Assembly: GCF_014636235.1 (NCBI RefSeq)
Contig: NZ_BMDZ01000021.1
Location: forward strand, 1-64,000
Length of the DNA stretch: 64,000 bases
DNA from: Tistrella bauzanensis
Lineage (GTDB): Bacteria > Pseudomonadota > Alphaproteobacteria > Tistrellales > Tistrellaceae
Direction: 5' to 3'
Shown here: piece by piece, positions 38,332-49,469 of the stretch
Layout of the letters: each line of letters opens with the position of its first letter
How positions within the stretch are numbered: the first letter of the stretch is position 1
Notes under the pieces: model-generated
The model's database searches: none
Told to the model about the DNA's origin: nothing
What the model saw: the letters and a program-made list of their open reading frames with translations, nothing else
Position numbers and translations under genes: made by a program

Positions 38332-40452
38332 TCACGCTGATGCAGGCGGATCGCCGGCGCCCGGGCGTGTGCCCCGCAGGGCGGCCGGCTCAGGCGGCCC
38401 GGCCGCGTCCGGCACCGCTGTGCCGGTCCTGGCATCGCCGGCTGCGCCGCGCACATCCTCGATCCGCGCCGGGCGGGTGTCGAAGCCGGGGCCGGTCGCG
38501 GCGGCATTGACCCGGGCATCCCCCTCGGGTCGCGACTGCACCTGCTGGAATGCCCAGCGGATGCGGGTCTCGGCCCCCTCGGTCACGCCGCTGACCACGA
38601 TCTGCTGGGCGGCGCGCACCCGACCGCCCTGACCCATATGAACGCTGTCCTCGATCGCGATCGAGGCGCCATCGGCCCGGACATACCAGCCGGGGCCACG
38701 AACCGGCCGCACCAGCACGGCGGCACCGCCCTGGATGGGCGATGCCTTGGCGGCCGGATGCAGATGAAAGCGAAGCGCGAAGCGCGACGGTGCCGCCGTG
38801 TCGTCGGCCCCGGTTGCCGTGAACCGGTCCTCACCGCGCAGATCGTCGCCATCCGGGCCCAGATACAGCCGCCGGCTGTGGACCAGCCCGTGATCACGGA
38901 AGCCGTGATGGCTGAATTCCAGCCATTGCGCACCCTCGTCGTCGCGGCGATCGACCACCACCGGCGGCGTATCGCGGCGCTGGCGGCGATCGCCGCTGCC
39001 GGCTTCAACCCGCACCGGTCCGGTCTCGTCGATCGTAACGCCGGAATGGGCGGCGGCCTGGGTCACCGCCTGCATCCAGGGGCCCGGCCGGGCGACATAG
39101 GCGCCGCAATTCACCACCAGCCGTTCACGGCCGGTCGACATCTCGAACGATCCGAACCCGGCAAAGCCGGTCTGGCCGGCGCGTGGCGGCGCCGGCAGGC
39201 CCAGATCGACCAGAACCGTGGTGCGGCGCGCGGCCAGCCGCTCGAACCCGCCGATGCGGCCATCCAGGCGGTCCATGCCCCGGGGCGGGATCTGGCCCAG
39301 CACGGCATCGACCTCGGCTGCCGGAATTTCCGGCGTGCCGTTGAACAGCGCCAGCACCCCGTCGCGATGGCGCATCAGCCGCAATGCCGCCGCCAGCCGC
39401 GACATCGCGTCGTCGAACTCGCCCGGCATGTTCAGATTATGGGCGGCGGCGATCGCCTTCAGTTCCACCAGATCCGACAACAGTTCCAACTGACGGGCGG
39501 GAGACCGCGAGCGATGCACCCCGTCCTCGTGGATCTGCCGGCCCAGCGCCAGGGCCAGTTGTTTCGCAATTTTGGCAAGCTTGCGGCGGCCGGCGCCAAG
39601 GGCGGCGCGGCCCATCCACAGGCCCCTCAGCGCCTGGATGCGCTCCACACCATCCAGCCCGCGCCATTTCACCATCCGCTCCAGCCGATCCGCATGCTGA
39701 CGCATAGCAGCCATCAGGCGGCGGTCGTCGGTGCGGGCGGCCTGCAGCGTGTCGTCGTCGGCGTCGATCAGAAAGCCCGCATGCAATGCGAATGCAGCCA
39801 GCCGGCGCCCGGCGATACCAGGCGACCAGGCATAGGGCTCGAAGGCGGCGCGATCGGCGGCGATCCATTCCGCAACCAGGGCACGGGCCAGCGCGCGGGC
39901 GCGGGATGCGTGGCTGCCCGCCACCGCCCGCAGGTCGTCCATCCAGGTGAAACCCTGCCAGGCGACCAGCCAGGCATCGGATGCCTCGTCCGGCAGCCAG
40001 TCGGGGCGCGACAAGGCGGGCGGCGGCGGCATGGCCGCAACCGGCGGCGGCGCCACGGCAACGCTGCCTCCTTCCAGCAGGGCCGCATCCTCGGGCAGGG
40101 CGGTATCGTCCAGAAACGGGTCCGGCGCCGGCAGCACCGGTGGCGGCGGTGTCAGCTCGATATCGGGCTCGTCGGCGCCACGGCCGGCGGCATCGCCATC
40201 GGCGGGGGTATAGGGGTCGGGGCCCAGCTTGTGGGTGGCCTCGACCACCTGTCCCGCCAGATGAAACCGGCCCTGAACCATCTCCACCCCGCGATCGGGG
40301 TTGCCCGGACGCACCGGCACCAGCACCCGCCCGATACGGCCGCGGGCATCGGGCAGGGGCGCCACGAACCAGCGATGGGCCAGCGCCCTCAAACGGTCGC
40401 CAGCGCCGGGCAGCGGACTTCCGGACGGCGGCATGCGCGTGGTCGCGGCCAT
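38332..40452 (-). CDS. Heparinase II/III family protein
   Basis: A 706-residue protein with an alpha/alpha toroid in the middle (LERMVKWRGLDGVERIQALR, ELLSDLVELKAIAAAHNLNM) and a C-terminal beta-sandwich of the heparinase II/III type with FSHHGFRDHGLVHSRRLYL. The first 200 residues are Pro/Ala-rich and variable. Members split or bind acidic polysaccharides, but the substrate in alphaproteobacteria is unknown. It is often found between rsmB/rpe and purH, as here on the same strand as rpe and rsmB. ATG 40452 gives the conserved start; the frame to 40620 runs through a repeat region. Confidence 0.82.
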   Translation of the reverse strand: MAATTRMPPSGSPLPGAGDRLRALAHRWFVAPLPDARGRIGRVLVPVRPGNPDRGVEMVQGRFHLAGQVVEATHKLGPDPYTPADGDAAGRGADEPDIELTPPPPVLPAPDPFLDDTALPEDAALLEGGSVAVAPPPVAAMPPPPALSRPDWLPDEASDAWLVAWQGFTWMDDLRAVAGSHASRARALARALVAEWIAADRAAFEPYAWSPGIAGRRLAAFALHAGFLIDADDDTLQAARTDDRRLMAAMRQHADRLERMVKWRGLDGVERIQALRGLWMGRAALGAGRRKLAKIAKQLALALGRQIHEDGVHRSRSPARQLELLSDLVELKAIAAAHNLNMPGEFDDAMSRLAAALRLMRHRDGVLALFNGTPEIPAAEVDAVLGQIPPRGMDRLDGRIGGFERLAARRTTVLVDLGLPAPPRAGQTGFAGFGSFEMSTGRERLVVNCGAYVARPGPWMQAVTQAAAHSGVTIDETGPVRVEAGSGDRRQRRDTPPVVVDRRDDEGAQWLEFSHHGFRDHGLVHSRRLYLGPDGDDLRGEDRFTATGADDTAAPSRFALRFHLHPAAKASPIQGGAAVLVRPVRGPGWYVRADGASIAIEDSVHMGQGGRVRAAQQIVVSGVTEGAETRIRWAFQQVQSRPEGDARVNAAATGPGFDTRPARIEDVRGAAGDARTGTAVPDAAGPPEPAALRGTRPGAGDPPASA

Positions 40453-40508
40453 GGACCTTGGGTCTCTCGATTGTGAAAGGGGCTGGTCAATGATGCCGGC
40501 GGGTGCAG

Positions 40509-40540
40509 CCGGGGTCGGGGGTGGCCGGGGTCGGGGGTGG
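40509..40540. repeat. 16-bp tandem duplication upstream of the heparinase-like gene
   Basis: CCGGGGTCGGGGGTGG occurs twice without gap, between rpe and the heparinase-like start. Confidence 0.8.
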
Positions 40541-40561
40541 GCGGGCGCGTGGGTGGTGGGC

Positions 40562-41311
40562 TCAAGCCCCCTGCCGGCCGCGGTCGGCGCCGGCACGGAG
40601 CCTGGCGATATTGTCGGCATAGGCAGCGGCCCCGCCCTTGAAGGCGGCGGAGCCCGCCACCAGCACGTCGGCGCCCGCCGCCGCGACCAGGGCCGCGGTC
40701 TCCGGCGTCACGCCGCCGTCGACCTCAAGGTCGATATCGCGTCCGGTGGCGTCGATCCTGGCGCGCAGGATCCGGATCTTGTCCAGCTGCGACGGAATGA
40801 AGCTCTGGCCGCCAAAGCCCGGATTGACGCTCATCACCAGCACCAGATCCAGGTCGGGCAGCACATAGTCCAGCACCTCGGGCGGGGTCGACGGGTTCAG
40901 CGACACCCCGACCTTCGCCCCCAGCGACTTGACCAGTTGCACGGTGCGGTGGAGATGCGGCCCGGCCTCGGCATGAACCGTCACGATATCCGCCCCGGCC
41001 TCGACAAAGGCCGCGATATAGGGGTCGACCGGCGCGATCATCAGATGCACGTCGAAGACCTTCTTCGACCATGGCTTCAGCGCCTTGACCACCATCGGGC
41101 CGATGGTCAGGTTCGGCACGTAATGCCCATCCATCACGTCGACATGGATATAGTCGGCGCCGGCGTCGTCGATGGCCTGCACCTCGGCGCCCAGCCGGCC
41201 GAAATCAGCCGACAGGATCGACGGCGCGATCCGAATCGGCGCCCGGCTGGGGGTTGCGGCCGCGGTGTGATTGAGACCGGCGCGGACGGGGCTGGCTGGT
41301 GCCTCGGTCAT
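40562..41311 (-). CDS. rpe: Ribulose-phosphate 3-epimerase
   Basis: A 249-residue TIM-barrel enzyme interconverting ribulose-5-phosphate and xylulose-5-phosphate in the pentose phosphate pathway. It has [37 protein letters not shown] with metal ligands, [26 protein letters not shown] and the C-terminal [20 protein letters not shown]. The first 25 residues are a non-conserved extension. It follows rsmB on the same strand after a hairpin. Length and motifs are typical. Confidence 0.96.
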   Translation of the reverse strand: MTEAPASPVRAGLNHTAAATPSRAPIRIAPSILSADFGRLGAEVQAIDDAGADYIHVDVMDGHYVPNLTIGPMVVKALKPWSKKVFDVHLMIAPVDPYIAAFVEAGADIVTVHAEAGPHLHRTVQLVKSLGAKVGVSLNPSTPPEVLDYVLPDLDLVLVMSVNPGFGGQSFIPSQLDKIRILRARIDATGRDIDLEVDGGVTPETAALVAAAGADVLVAGSAAFKGGAAAYADNIARLRAGADRGRQGA

Positions 41312-41336
41312 GGGTCTTGAAGCCTCCGGCGAGGAT

Positions 41337-41366
41337 GCCGTGATCGGCGGGGCAGCCGATCACGGC
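41337..41366. terminator. Strong hairpin between rsmB and rpe
   Basis: A perfect 12-bp inverted repeat (GCCGTGATCGGC and complement, six-base loop) lies between the rsmB stop and the rpe start. Without a T tract it may be an attenuator, a processing site or a terminator of rsmB. Confidence 0.5.
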
Positions 41367-41384
41367 CTGTTGACGTCCTTGGTA

Positions 41385-42959
41385 TCAGCTATCGGCGCGC
41401 CGCCGCAAGCGGACGGCGAAAAACCCGTCCATGCCACCCGCGTCGGCCAGCATGGCCGGTGTCGTGCGCAACTCGCCCAGCGCGTTCACCGCCATGCCCA
41501 TGCGTGCCGGCAATTCATCGGCCACCAGCGGCACCCGCTCGGCATTCAGGCCGCGCTGCAACGCGCGCGCGACCAGCGCCTCGCCCTCGGCCGCTTCCAG
41601 CGAACAGGTGGCATAAACCACCAGCCCGCCCGGCTTGACCATGGCCATCGCCGCGGTCAGCAGATCTTCCTGCAGCGCCGTCAGTTCCGCCACCTGATCG
41701 GGACGCTTCGACCATGCCAGATCGGGGCGGCGGCGCAGGGTGCCGGTGCCGGAACAGGGCGCGTCCAGCAGCACCGCATCGGCCAGGGTCTCGGGCTTCC
41801 AGGTCAGCAGATCGGCGGTGACCGAGGTCACGGTCAGACCCAGCCGCGCCATGTTCTCGTCCAGCCGCATCATCCGGCGCGGATTGCGGTCGACGGCGGT
41901 GACCACGGCACCGGCGGCTGCCAGCTGCGCGGTCTTGCCACCGGGGGCGGCGCACAGGTCATAGACCAGCTTGCCGCGCACATCACCCAGCAGCATCGCC
42001 GGCAGGGTCGCCGCCAGATCCTGCACCCACCAGGCGCCGTCGGCAAATCCCTCCAGCCGGTCGACACCGCCCTCGGCGCGCTCGATCCGTACCGTGCGGG
42101 CGCCGACGGCCCGGCCACCCAGGCGCTCGGCCCAGGTGGCGACGTCACGCGGCTTCGCCACACAGATGTCGATCGGCGGCTCGCGCAGCAGCACCTCGGC
42201 GATCGCGTCGGTGGCCTCAACACCGTAAGACGCCTCCCACGAGGCGCGCAGCCAACGCGGCAGGTTGTCACGCACAGCGCTGATGCCATGGCGCTCGGCC
42301 AGCGCATCGCCCTCGGCGGCGATCCGGCGCAGCACCGCATTGACCAGTCCGGCCAACCCGCCCAGGCCACCGGCCTGCGCCAGACACACGGCATTGTCGA
42401 CCGCGGCGTGGTCGGGCGTGTTCAGCACCCGCAGATCGGCGATGCCCAGCCTGAGAACATGCATCGCCTTCTCAGGCGCCGGCCGGTCCATCACCGTCGC
42501 CAGCAGCCGGTCGAACTCGCCCTTGCGGCGCAACACCGTCGCCACCAGCATCCGGGCATGCCCGCGCGCGCGCGGGTCCAGCTTGTGGAAACCGGCATGG
42601 GTGGCAATGGCGTCGTCCAGCGGCCGGCCGTCATCCAGCACGTCCATCAGCAGTTCGGCGGCGACGGCGCGCGATGGCGTCGGCTCGCGGAAGCTGCGGG
42701 CGCCTTCGGCCGCGCGGTCGCGCTGGGCACGATAGCGGTCGTTACGGGACTTGCCGCCCTGGATGCGGCCATCGCGTTCGCCCTGATAGGTGCGATCGGT
42801 GCCCTGCGGCGCCGGATCCTGGCGACGGCCTTCCGGCCGGTGACCCGTGCTGCGGCGCGCGTCGGCCCCCTGCCGCGGGGCGACAGGGGGCCGCTGGCCT
42901 GAACGGTCCTGGGGCCCGGTCAATTCCACGGCCCCCGGCTGGTGCGGCTGGGGCCCCAC
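41385..42959 (-). CDS. rsmB: 16S rRNA (cytosine-C5) methyltransferase RsmB
   Basis: A 524-residue protein with an N-terminal basic, disordered 100 residues, a NusB-like RNA-binding domain ([40 protein letters not shown]) and a C-terminal Rossmann methyltransferase. The SAM motif is [15 protein letters not shown], and the two catalytic cysteine motifs are [17 protein letters not shown] and [16 protein letters not shown]. It methylates C967 (E. coli number) of 16S rRNA. Its start overlaps the htpX end by 40 bases. A start further in, near the NusB-like domain, cannot be excluded. Confidence 0.94.
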   Translation of the reverse strand: MGPQPHQPGAVELTGPQDRSGQRPPVAPRQGADARRSTGHRPEGRRQDPAPQGTDRTYQGERDGRIQGGKSRNDRYRAQRDRAAEGARSFREPTPSRAVAAELLMDVLDDGRPLDDAIATHAGFHKLDPRARGHARMLVATVLRRKGEFDRLLATVMDRPAPEKAMHVLRLGIADLRVLNTPDHAAVDNAVCLAQAGGLGGLAGLVNAVLRRIAAEGDALAERHGISAVRDNLPRWLRASWEASYGVEATDAIAEVLLREPPIDICVAKPRDVATWAERLGGRAVGARTVRIERAEGGVDRLEGFADGAWWVQDLAATLPAMLLGDVRGKLVYDLCAAPGGKTAQLAAAGAVVTAVDRNPRRMMRLDENMARLGLTVTSVTADLLTWKPETLADAVLLDAPCSGTGTLRRRPDLAWSKRPDQVAELTALQEDLLTAAMAMVKPGGLVVYATCSLEAAEGEALVARALQRGLNAERVPLVADELPARMGMAVNALGELRTTPAMLADAGGMDGFFAVRLRRRADS

Positions 42960-43846
42960 GGGCTGGGGGTCGCGGTGGCGGCGCGGGCGGCGCCCGCCCC
43001 CGGCACCATGGCACGCAGGCGCGCCACCCGGTCGGCAGTGGTTGGATGGGTGCGGAACATGCTGTCGATGGCGTTTGATTTCAACGGGTTCACAATAAAC
43101 AGATTGGCCGAGGCCGGGTTGTGTTCGGCGTGGCCATTGACCACGCGGCGAGAGGCGTATTCCAGGCGTTCCAGCGCCGAGGCCAGCCAGTCGGGCCGGC
43201 CACAGATAGCGGCGCCGATGCGGTCGGCTTCATATTCGCGCGACCGGCTGATCGCCATCTGCACCAGCGCCGCCGCGAACGGCGCCAGCAGCGAGACCAG
43301 CAACACCCCCACGAAACCCAGCGGGTTGCCATTGCCGTTCTCGTCCCGCGATCCGCCGAAGAAGAACGCGAAATTGGCCAGCATGGCGATCGCGCCGGCA
43401 ATCACCGAGGTCACGGTCATGATCAGGGTATCGCGGTTGCGGATATGGGCAAGCTCATGGGCCACAACGCCTGCGACTTCGTCGGGCGACAGCGCCTGCA
43501 GCAGCCCGCGCGTCACCGCCACCGCCCCCTTTTCAGGCGAGCGACCGGTGGCGAAGGCATTGGGCTGCGCCTCGTCTATGATATAAAGCATCGGCATCGG
43601 CAAGCCGGCATTGGCAGCCAGCCTTGCGACCATCGCATGCAGATCGGGCGCCGAGCGCTGATCCACGGGCCGCGCGCCATACATGCGCAGCACCATCTTG
43701 TCGGCATTCCACCAGGCGACGCCGTTCATCACCACGGCGATGGCCAGAGCCACCATCATGCCGCCGCCACCGCCGATCAGATAGCCCACGGCCATGAACA
43801 GCCCGGTCATGGCCGCAAGCAGCAAAGCCGTTCGGATATGGTTCAT
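42920..43846 (-). CDS. htpX: Zinc metalloprotease HtpX
   Basis: A 308-residue inner-membrane protease for misfolded membrane proteins. Two membrane helices lie at about 5-45 and two more after the active site. The zinc motif is His130-Glu131-x2-His134 ([11 protein letters not shown]), and the third ligand is in [14 protein letters not shown] 43846 gives the conserved N-terminus [20 protein letters not shown]; the longer open frame to 44086 has no family support. The last 30 residues are Ala/Pro-rich and overlap rsmB. It is divergent from the DUF1674 gene. Confidence 0.95.
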   Translation of the reverse strand: MNHIRTALLLAAMTGLFMAVGYLIGGGGGMMVALAIAVVMNGVAWWNADKMVLRMYGARPVDQRSAPDLHAMVARLAANAGLPMPMLYIIDEAQPNAFATGRSPEKGAVAVTRGLLQALSPDEVAGVVAHELAHIRNRDTLIMTVTSVIAGAIAMLANFAFFFGGSRDENGNGNPLGFVGVLLVSLLAPFAAALVQMAISRSREYEADRIGAAICGRPDWLASALERLEYASRRVVNGHAEHNPASANLFIVNPLKSNAIDSMFRTHPTTADRVARLRAMVPGAGAARAATATPSPWGPSRTSRGPWN

Positions 43847-44033
43847 CGGAGGGTCCAGCCCAGAAGGGGGCCAGCCGGCTGTGCGGCCAGCCCCGACACC
43901 GGAAAGATATCCGGGGGGATCACCGCCCGGACGCCTGACATCAGCAGACGCCTGACATATATGGACATCGACCATGGCTTCAAGCGAAACCGCCGCCCGT
44001 CGGGCGCATGCCTTCCATGAGGAACCGGACGCA

Positions 44034-44210
44034 ATGACCGACAAACCCCCGATGGCCCCCACGACCCCCGCCGCACCGGCCGGCACGACACCAACCGTTC
44101 AGGATACCGGCATGACGCCCCCCCGCCCGCGCGAGACTGGCGGCCCCAAGGGGCCCGATCCGGTGCGCTATGGCGATTGGGAGCGCAACGGCAAATGTGT
44201 TGATTTCTGA
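44034..44210 (+). CDS. DUF1674 protein, SDHAF4 / Sdh8 homologue
   Basis: A 58-residue protein ending with [20 protein letters not shown] and then CVDF, the conserved DUF1674 tail. In mitochondria the family (SDHAF4) binds the free flavinylated SdhA and helps assembly of succinate dehydrogenase; a matching role here is inference. The N-terminal 35 residues are Pro/Thr-rich. I chose ATG 44034 because GAGGAA lies about 10 bases upstream; an earlier ATG at 43974 adds 20 residues with a poor ribosome site. It is divergent from htpX. Confidence 0.82.
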   Translation: MTDKPPMAPTTPAAPAGTTPTVQDTGMTPPRPRETGGPKGPDPVRYGDWERNGKCVDF

Positions 44211-44354
44211 CCGGGTCGACCATCGTTCATGAGCGTGCCCGCCGAGACGGTGGCGGCGCCAGCGGCCGTGGCATTCTGCCGCATGGCACCATCGGCCCGG
44301 AGAGGCCGCATGCCATGCATCGGGTCACAGCACAGCCGAGAGGGCGGGCTTTTC

Positions 44355-44786
44355 ATGAACAGCACCGGAGATGTATCGCGGGGACAGGGCCGGCCGGCCA
44401 TCAACCCGCTTGCGGCCTTCCACCTGCGCGCCGCCGCCGTCTATGCCGTGATCGGCATGGTGGCGGGCGTCGCCATGTCTGCCACCCATCATTTCGAATA
44501 TGGCCCCGCTCATGCCCATCTGAACCTGCTGGGCTTCGTGGCGGCGGCCCTTTATGGCCTGCTGCTGAAGGATCGCGCGGATCTGGCCGCCACCCGGTTG
44601 GCCCGGCTGCATGCCGGGCTCGCCCATGCCGGTATGGTAGTGATGATCGCCGGCCTGGTGATCCTGTTCTCGGGCAATCCGGGGCTGGGCGAGCCGCTGG
44701 CCAGGATCGGCAGCATCGCCGTGGTTCTGGCCGCGGTCCTGTTCGTGGTGCTGGTGTTCCGCGCCACCGCGCGCCGGGCGGCCTGA
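44355..44786 (+). CDS. Four-helix membrane protein, heme-copper-oxidase subunit I-like
   Basis: A 143-residue protein with four membrane helices. The sequence HHFEYGPAHAHLNLLGFVAA at about residues 40-60 resembles the short proteins often annotated as cbb3-type oxidase subunit I-like, whose HAHLNLLG histidines could hold a metal or heme. The oxidase catalytic core is missing, so it is not an oxidase. Possible role in metal or heme handling is inference. ATG 44355 is chosen over an upstream ATG at 44229 with a non-hydrophobic extension. It is convergent with acs. Confidence 0.68.
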   Translation: MNSTGDVSRGQGRPAINPLAAFHLRAAAVYAVIGMVAGVAMSATHHFEYGPAHAHLNLLGFVAAALYGLLLKDRADLAATRLARLHAGLAHAGMVVMIAGLVILFSGNPGLGEPLARIGSIAVVLAAVLFVVLVFRATARRAA

Positions 44787-44800
44787 ACCATCACGCGCCA

Positions 44801-44864
44801 GGCACAAATGGGCCGGGGCACAAATGGGCCGGGGCACAAGAGGACGGGCGCACAAGAAAGCCGG
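44801..44864. repeat. Four tandem copies of a 16-bp repeat
   Basis: Units GGCACAAATGGGCCGG at 44801 and 44817 are identical, and those at 44833 and 44849 have diverged (GGCACAAGAGGACGGG, CGCACAAGAAAGCCGG). The array fills the gap between the four-helix protein and the acs-side hairpin. Confidence 0.88.
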
Positions 44865-44891
44865 GGCGCGCCTCGCGATGCGCGCCCCGGC
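44860..44891. terminator. Hairpin between convergent genes near acs end
   Basis: A perfect 12-bp inverted repeat (GCCGGGGCGCGC and complement, eight-base loop) lies nine bases after the acs stop, between convergent genes. There is no T tract. Confidence 0.6.
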
Positions 44892-44899
44892 CCTGTGGC

Positions 44900-46846
<1,947 letters not shown>

Positions 46847-46999
46847 GGGCTAGGTTTCCCCCTGGATCGGATTCCCTCGCGGCCGCGGGTCAGGCGGCAG
46901 CGGTTCTGCGCATCCGGTTCGCGCCGGATGTCTGATGTGTTCCGGCCATGTCCGGACGCGGTCCCACGGGACCCCGGCCCGGTCATCGCCATCAAGCTT

Positions 47000-47383
47000 T
47001 CAGGGCGACGGGCGCCCCGGATCAAGCGCATGCACCACGCCCTCGTCGTTCAGTTCGATGGCCAGCGCCGTAAGCTTCAGCCCCCGGCACGGCCCCGCCA
47101 CGCACAGGCCATCCTCGGGCCGGAAGCGGGCGCCGTGTAGGGCGCAGATCAGCAACTCGCCATTGCGGTCGAAGAACCGGTCCGGCGTCCAGTCCAGCGA
47201 CACGCCGGCATGCGGGCAGGCATTCTCATACGCCAGCAGCCGGCCCTGCCAGCGGATCACGAACACCCGCAGCTCTTCCGGCATCCGGCCGAAGACGAAG
47301 CCGCGGCCACCGCCCTCCGGCACCTCGTCCGCCGGGCACAGCCTCAGGCGTCCGGCGCGCGTGCTGTCAGCCGTCGCGGTCAT
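47000..47383 (-). CDS. Rieske [2Fe-2S] ferredoxin-like protein
   Basis: A 127-residue soluble protein with a Rieske domain. The cluster ligands are Cys56 and His58 (ACPHAG) and Cys80 and His83 (CALHGARF). It lacks a membrane anchor and any oxygenase domain. Such proteins can carry electrons for a dioxygenase or act in nitrite reductase-like complexes; the partner is unknown. It starts just after the EVE gene on the same strand, five bases away, so it is likely cotranscribed. Confidence 0.88.
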   Translation of the reverse strand: MTATADSTRAGRLRLCPADEVPEGGGRGFVFGRMPEELRVFVIRWQGRLLAYENACPHAGVSLDWTPDRFFDRNGELLICALHGARFRPEDGLCVAGPCRGLKLTALAIELNDEGVVHALDPGRPSP

Positions 47384-47388
47384 CGGCC

Positions 47389-47808
47389 TCAGATATCCGG
47401 GTCGATGCCGGCCAGCCGGCAGATATGGGCCCAGTGCTCATCCTCGATCGCCATCACCGACAGCCGCGACTGGCGCACCAGGGCAATGCCCTCCAGCGCC
47501 GGATCGGTCTTGATCTGGGCCAGGGTCACCGGCTGCGCCACCGGCGCCACCGCCTGCATGTCGACCATGCCGAAGCGCCCGGCCGGGTCCGACGGATCGG
47601 GATAGTATTCCCGCGCCACCTGAACCACGCCCACGATCTCCTTGCCCTCGTTGGAGTGATAGAAGAACGCCCGGTCGCCCAGCTTCATGGCCTTCAGATT
47701 GGCGGCGGCCTGATGGTTGCGCACGCCATCCCAATGGGTGCGACCCTCGGCAACCATCCGGTCCCAGGAATATTTGAAGGGTTCCGACTTCACCAGCCAG
47801 CGGCCCAT
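47389..47808 (-). CDS. EVE domain protein
   Basis: A 139-residue protein of the EVE/thymocyte nuclear protein 1 family: MGRWLVKSEPFKYSWDRMVA, THWDGVRNHQAAANLKAMKL, GDRAFFYHSNEGKEIVGVVQ. EVE domains resemble PUA and bind modified nucleotides in RNA or DNA. ATG 47808 is preferred over an ATG six codons earlier, since the family starts at the MGRWLVKSEP position. In alphaproteobacteria it is usually near yciI, gpsA and tsaD; here yciI is next to it. Confidence 0.9.
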   Translation of the reverse strand: MGRWLVKSEPFKYSWDRMVAEGRTHWDGVRNHQAAANLKAMKLGDRAFFYHSNEGKEIVGVVQVAREYYPDPSDPAGRFGMVDMQAVAPVAQPVTLAQIKTDPALEGIALVRQSRLSVMAIEDEHWAHICRLAGIDPDI

Positions 47809-47824
47809 CACGCAACTCTCTTCC

Positions 47825-47870
47825 ATCTCACGCAGGTCTCTCCGGGCATCTCACGCAGGTCTCTCCGGGC
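47825..47870. repeat. 23-bp tandem duplication upstream of the EVE gene
   Basis: Two perfect copies of a 23-base unit starting ATCTCACGCAGGTC lie between the EVE start and yciI, in the region where the EVE promoter or ribosome site would be. Confidence 0.85.
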
Positions 47871-47911
47871 GGCTTGAACCTTGCCTCATCATCTCCTGAT
47901 ACGGCCGTCAT

Positions 47912-48196
47912 TCAGCGATTGTCGATCGTTTTGCGCCACGGGCGGATCGTGACGCTGTCGAACAGCCCCGCCTTGGCATAAGGGTCGCCGGCCGCAAACT
48001 CGCGGGCCTCGTCGAGGGTTTCGGCATCATAGACGATCAGGCTGCCTGTCATGGCGCTGCCGTCATCCGACAGGAACGGGCCCGCCAGCATCACCTGTTC
48101 ATCCTCTTGCCTGAGATAGGCCACATGGTCGGGCCGGGTCTCCAAGCGCACGGCCTCATGACCGGGCTTGTCGATGCAGATGATCGCGAACAGCAT
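47912..48196 (-). CDS. YciI family protein
   Basis: A 94-residue ferredoxin-fold protein: MLFAIICIDKPGHEAVRLET, RPDHVAYLRQ with the conserved His, and the later DPYAKAGLFDSVTIRPW. YciI-like proteins may act as small hydrolases or dehalogenase-like enzymes; no substrate is known. ATG 48196 fits the family start, and the longer open frame is not conserved. It precedes the EVE gene on the same strand. The expected neighbour gpsA is not present beside it. Confidence 0.9.
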   Translation of the reverse strand: MLFAIICIDKPGHEAVRLETRPDHVAYLRQEDEQVMLAGPFLSDDGSAMTGSLIVYDAETLDEAREFAAGDPYAKAGLFDSVTIRPWRKTIDNR

Positions 48197-48362
48197 GGGG
48201 GCGTGTCTCCTCGTCAACGGAACGGCGTCGGGCGACGCCATTCTGCGCCGATGCGGCCGTCGGCGGCAAGCCCGCGACCACCGGTTTCCCCGCCCGTGCG
48301 GGGTTGCCAGACGTTGTTGCAGCAGCATCATGACATTGGAAACCGGCCGCGACGCCCCCTAC

Positions 48363-48434
48363 CTTCGGATGATTGGCGGGCTTCGGATGATTGGCGGGCT
48401 TCGGATGATTGGCGGGCTTCGGATGATTGGCGGG
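48363..48434. repeat. Four perfect tandem copies of an 18-bp repeat
   Basis: CTTCGGATGATTGGCGGG is repeated four times without change, ending 49 bases before the epimerase start. Perfect identity suggests recent expansion by slippage and a variable copy number. It lies at the left end of the accessory segment. There are no spacers, so it is not a CRISPR. Confidence 0.92.
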
Positions 48435-48483
48435 TCTGGCAGTCTTCCCGGCACGGCGCCGTGCACAGCTTGAGGAGTGGATC

Positions 48484-49464
48484 ATGGACGGCATCGACAG
48501 GCGCGCCCTGATCCTGGGCGCTGCGGGCAGCTTCGGTGGCGCGGTGGCGCAGGAACTGGGCCGGCGCGGCTGGCGGCTGCGGCTGCTGGTGCGCGATCCG
48601 GCGCATCTGGCGCGTCTGGCATTGGCCGAGGATGCCGAGATCGTGGTCGGCGATGCCCGCGATCCGGCGCTGGTCGCCCATGCGGCCGAGGGCACGGACG
48701 CGATCGTCCACGCTGTCAACCTGCCCTGGCAGCACTGGGAACCGGCCATGCGCCGCATCACCGCCGCCGCGGTCACGGCAGCGCGCGAGGCTCACATCCG
48801 GCTGGTGTTTCCGGGCAATGTCTATGGCTTCGGCCGCCAGGACGGCCGGCCGCTGCACGAGGCGGCGGAACGTCGCGCCACCACGGCCAAGGGCCGGCTG
48901 CGCATCGCGCTTGAACAGACGATCGAGGATCTGGGCGACAGCGGCGCCGCGCCGGTGCTGATCCTGCGCGCCGGCGATTTCTATGGCCCCACCGTCCGCA
49001 ACCGGCTGGTGGAGATGATCTTCGGCCGGCTGGCGCGGGGGCAGGCCCCGCAATGGCCGGGCGCCCTGGATCTGCCCCACCAATGGTGCTTCATGCCCGA
49101 TCTGGCCCGGATCGTGGCCGATCTTCTGGATCGCGACGACCAACTCGCAGCCGTGGAGCATGTTCATGTGCCGGGCCATGTCTTCGACAGCCAGCGCCGG
49201 TTCATGGAGATGGCCGCCCGCGCCGCCGGCCGGCCGGGCCTTCTGCCCCGCGCGCTGCCAGGCTGGGTGCTGCGGCTGGGCGCGCTGGGCGATGCCGAAT
49301 TGCGGGCGCTTCAGGAACTGCGCTATCTGTTCGACGATCCGGTGATCATCACCGGCAGCCGGCTTGGCACATTGCTGCCCGATTTCCGCCCCACCACCCC
49401 GGAGCGCGCCATCGCCGCCACGGTGGCCGCCCGCAACCATGCGGCGGCGGGGGCCGCGACATAG
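48484..49464 (+). CDS. NAD(P)-dependent epimerase/dehydratase family protein
   Basis: A 326-residue extended short-chain dehydrogenase-like protein. The dinucleotide loop is GAAGSFGG near residue 10, and VFPGNVYGFGRQDGRP contains the usual Tyr region, though the classical YxxxK motif is not clear, so catalytic ability is uncertain. The middle part LRAGDFYGPTVRN is typical of the family. ATG 48484 has GAGGAG upstream and is preferred to an ATG at 48427 inside the repeat region. The substrate is unknown. It is convergent with the thioesterase, five bases apart. Confidence 0.82.
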   Translation: MDGIDRRALILGAAGSFGGAVAQELGRRGWRLRLLVRDPAHLARLALAEDAEIVVGDARDPALVAHAAEGTDAIVHAVNLPWQHWEPAMRRITAAAVTAAREAHIRLVFPGNVYGFGRQDGRPLHEAAERRATTAKGRLRIALEQTIEDLGDSGAAPVLILRAGDFYGPTVRNRLVEMIFGRLARGQAPQWPGALDLPHQWCFMPDLARIVADLLDRDDQLAAVEHVHVPGHVFDSQRRFMEMAARAAGRPGLLPRALPGWVLRLGALGDAELRALQELRYLFDDPVIITGSRLGTLLPDFRPTTPERAIAATVAARNHAAAGAAT

Positions 49465-49469
49465 CGGCC

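Noticed and set aside
38638..40476. 612-codon plus-strand ORF
   Set aside because: Antisense to the heparinase-like gene; no recognisable domain.
48363..48434. CRISPR array
   Set aside because: Units are contiguous with no spacers and no cas genes nearby.
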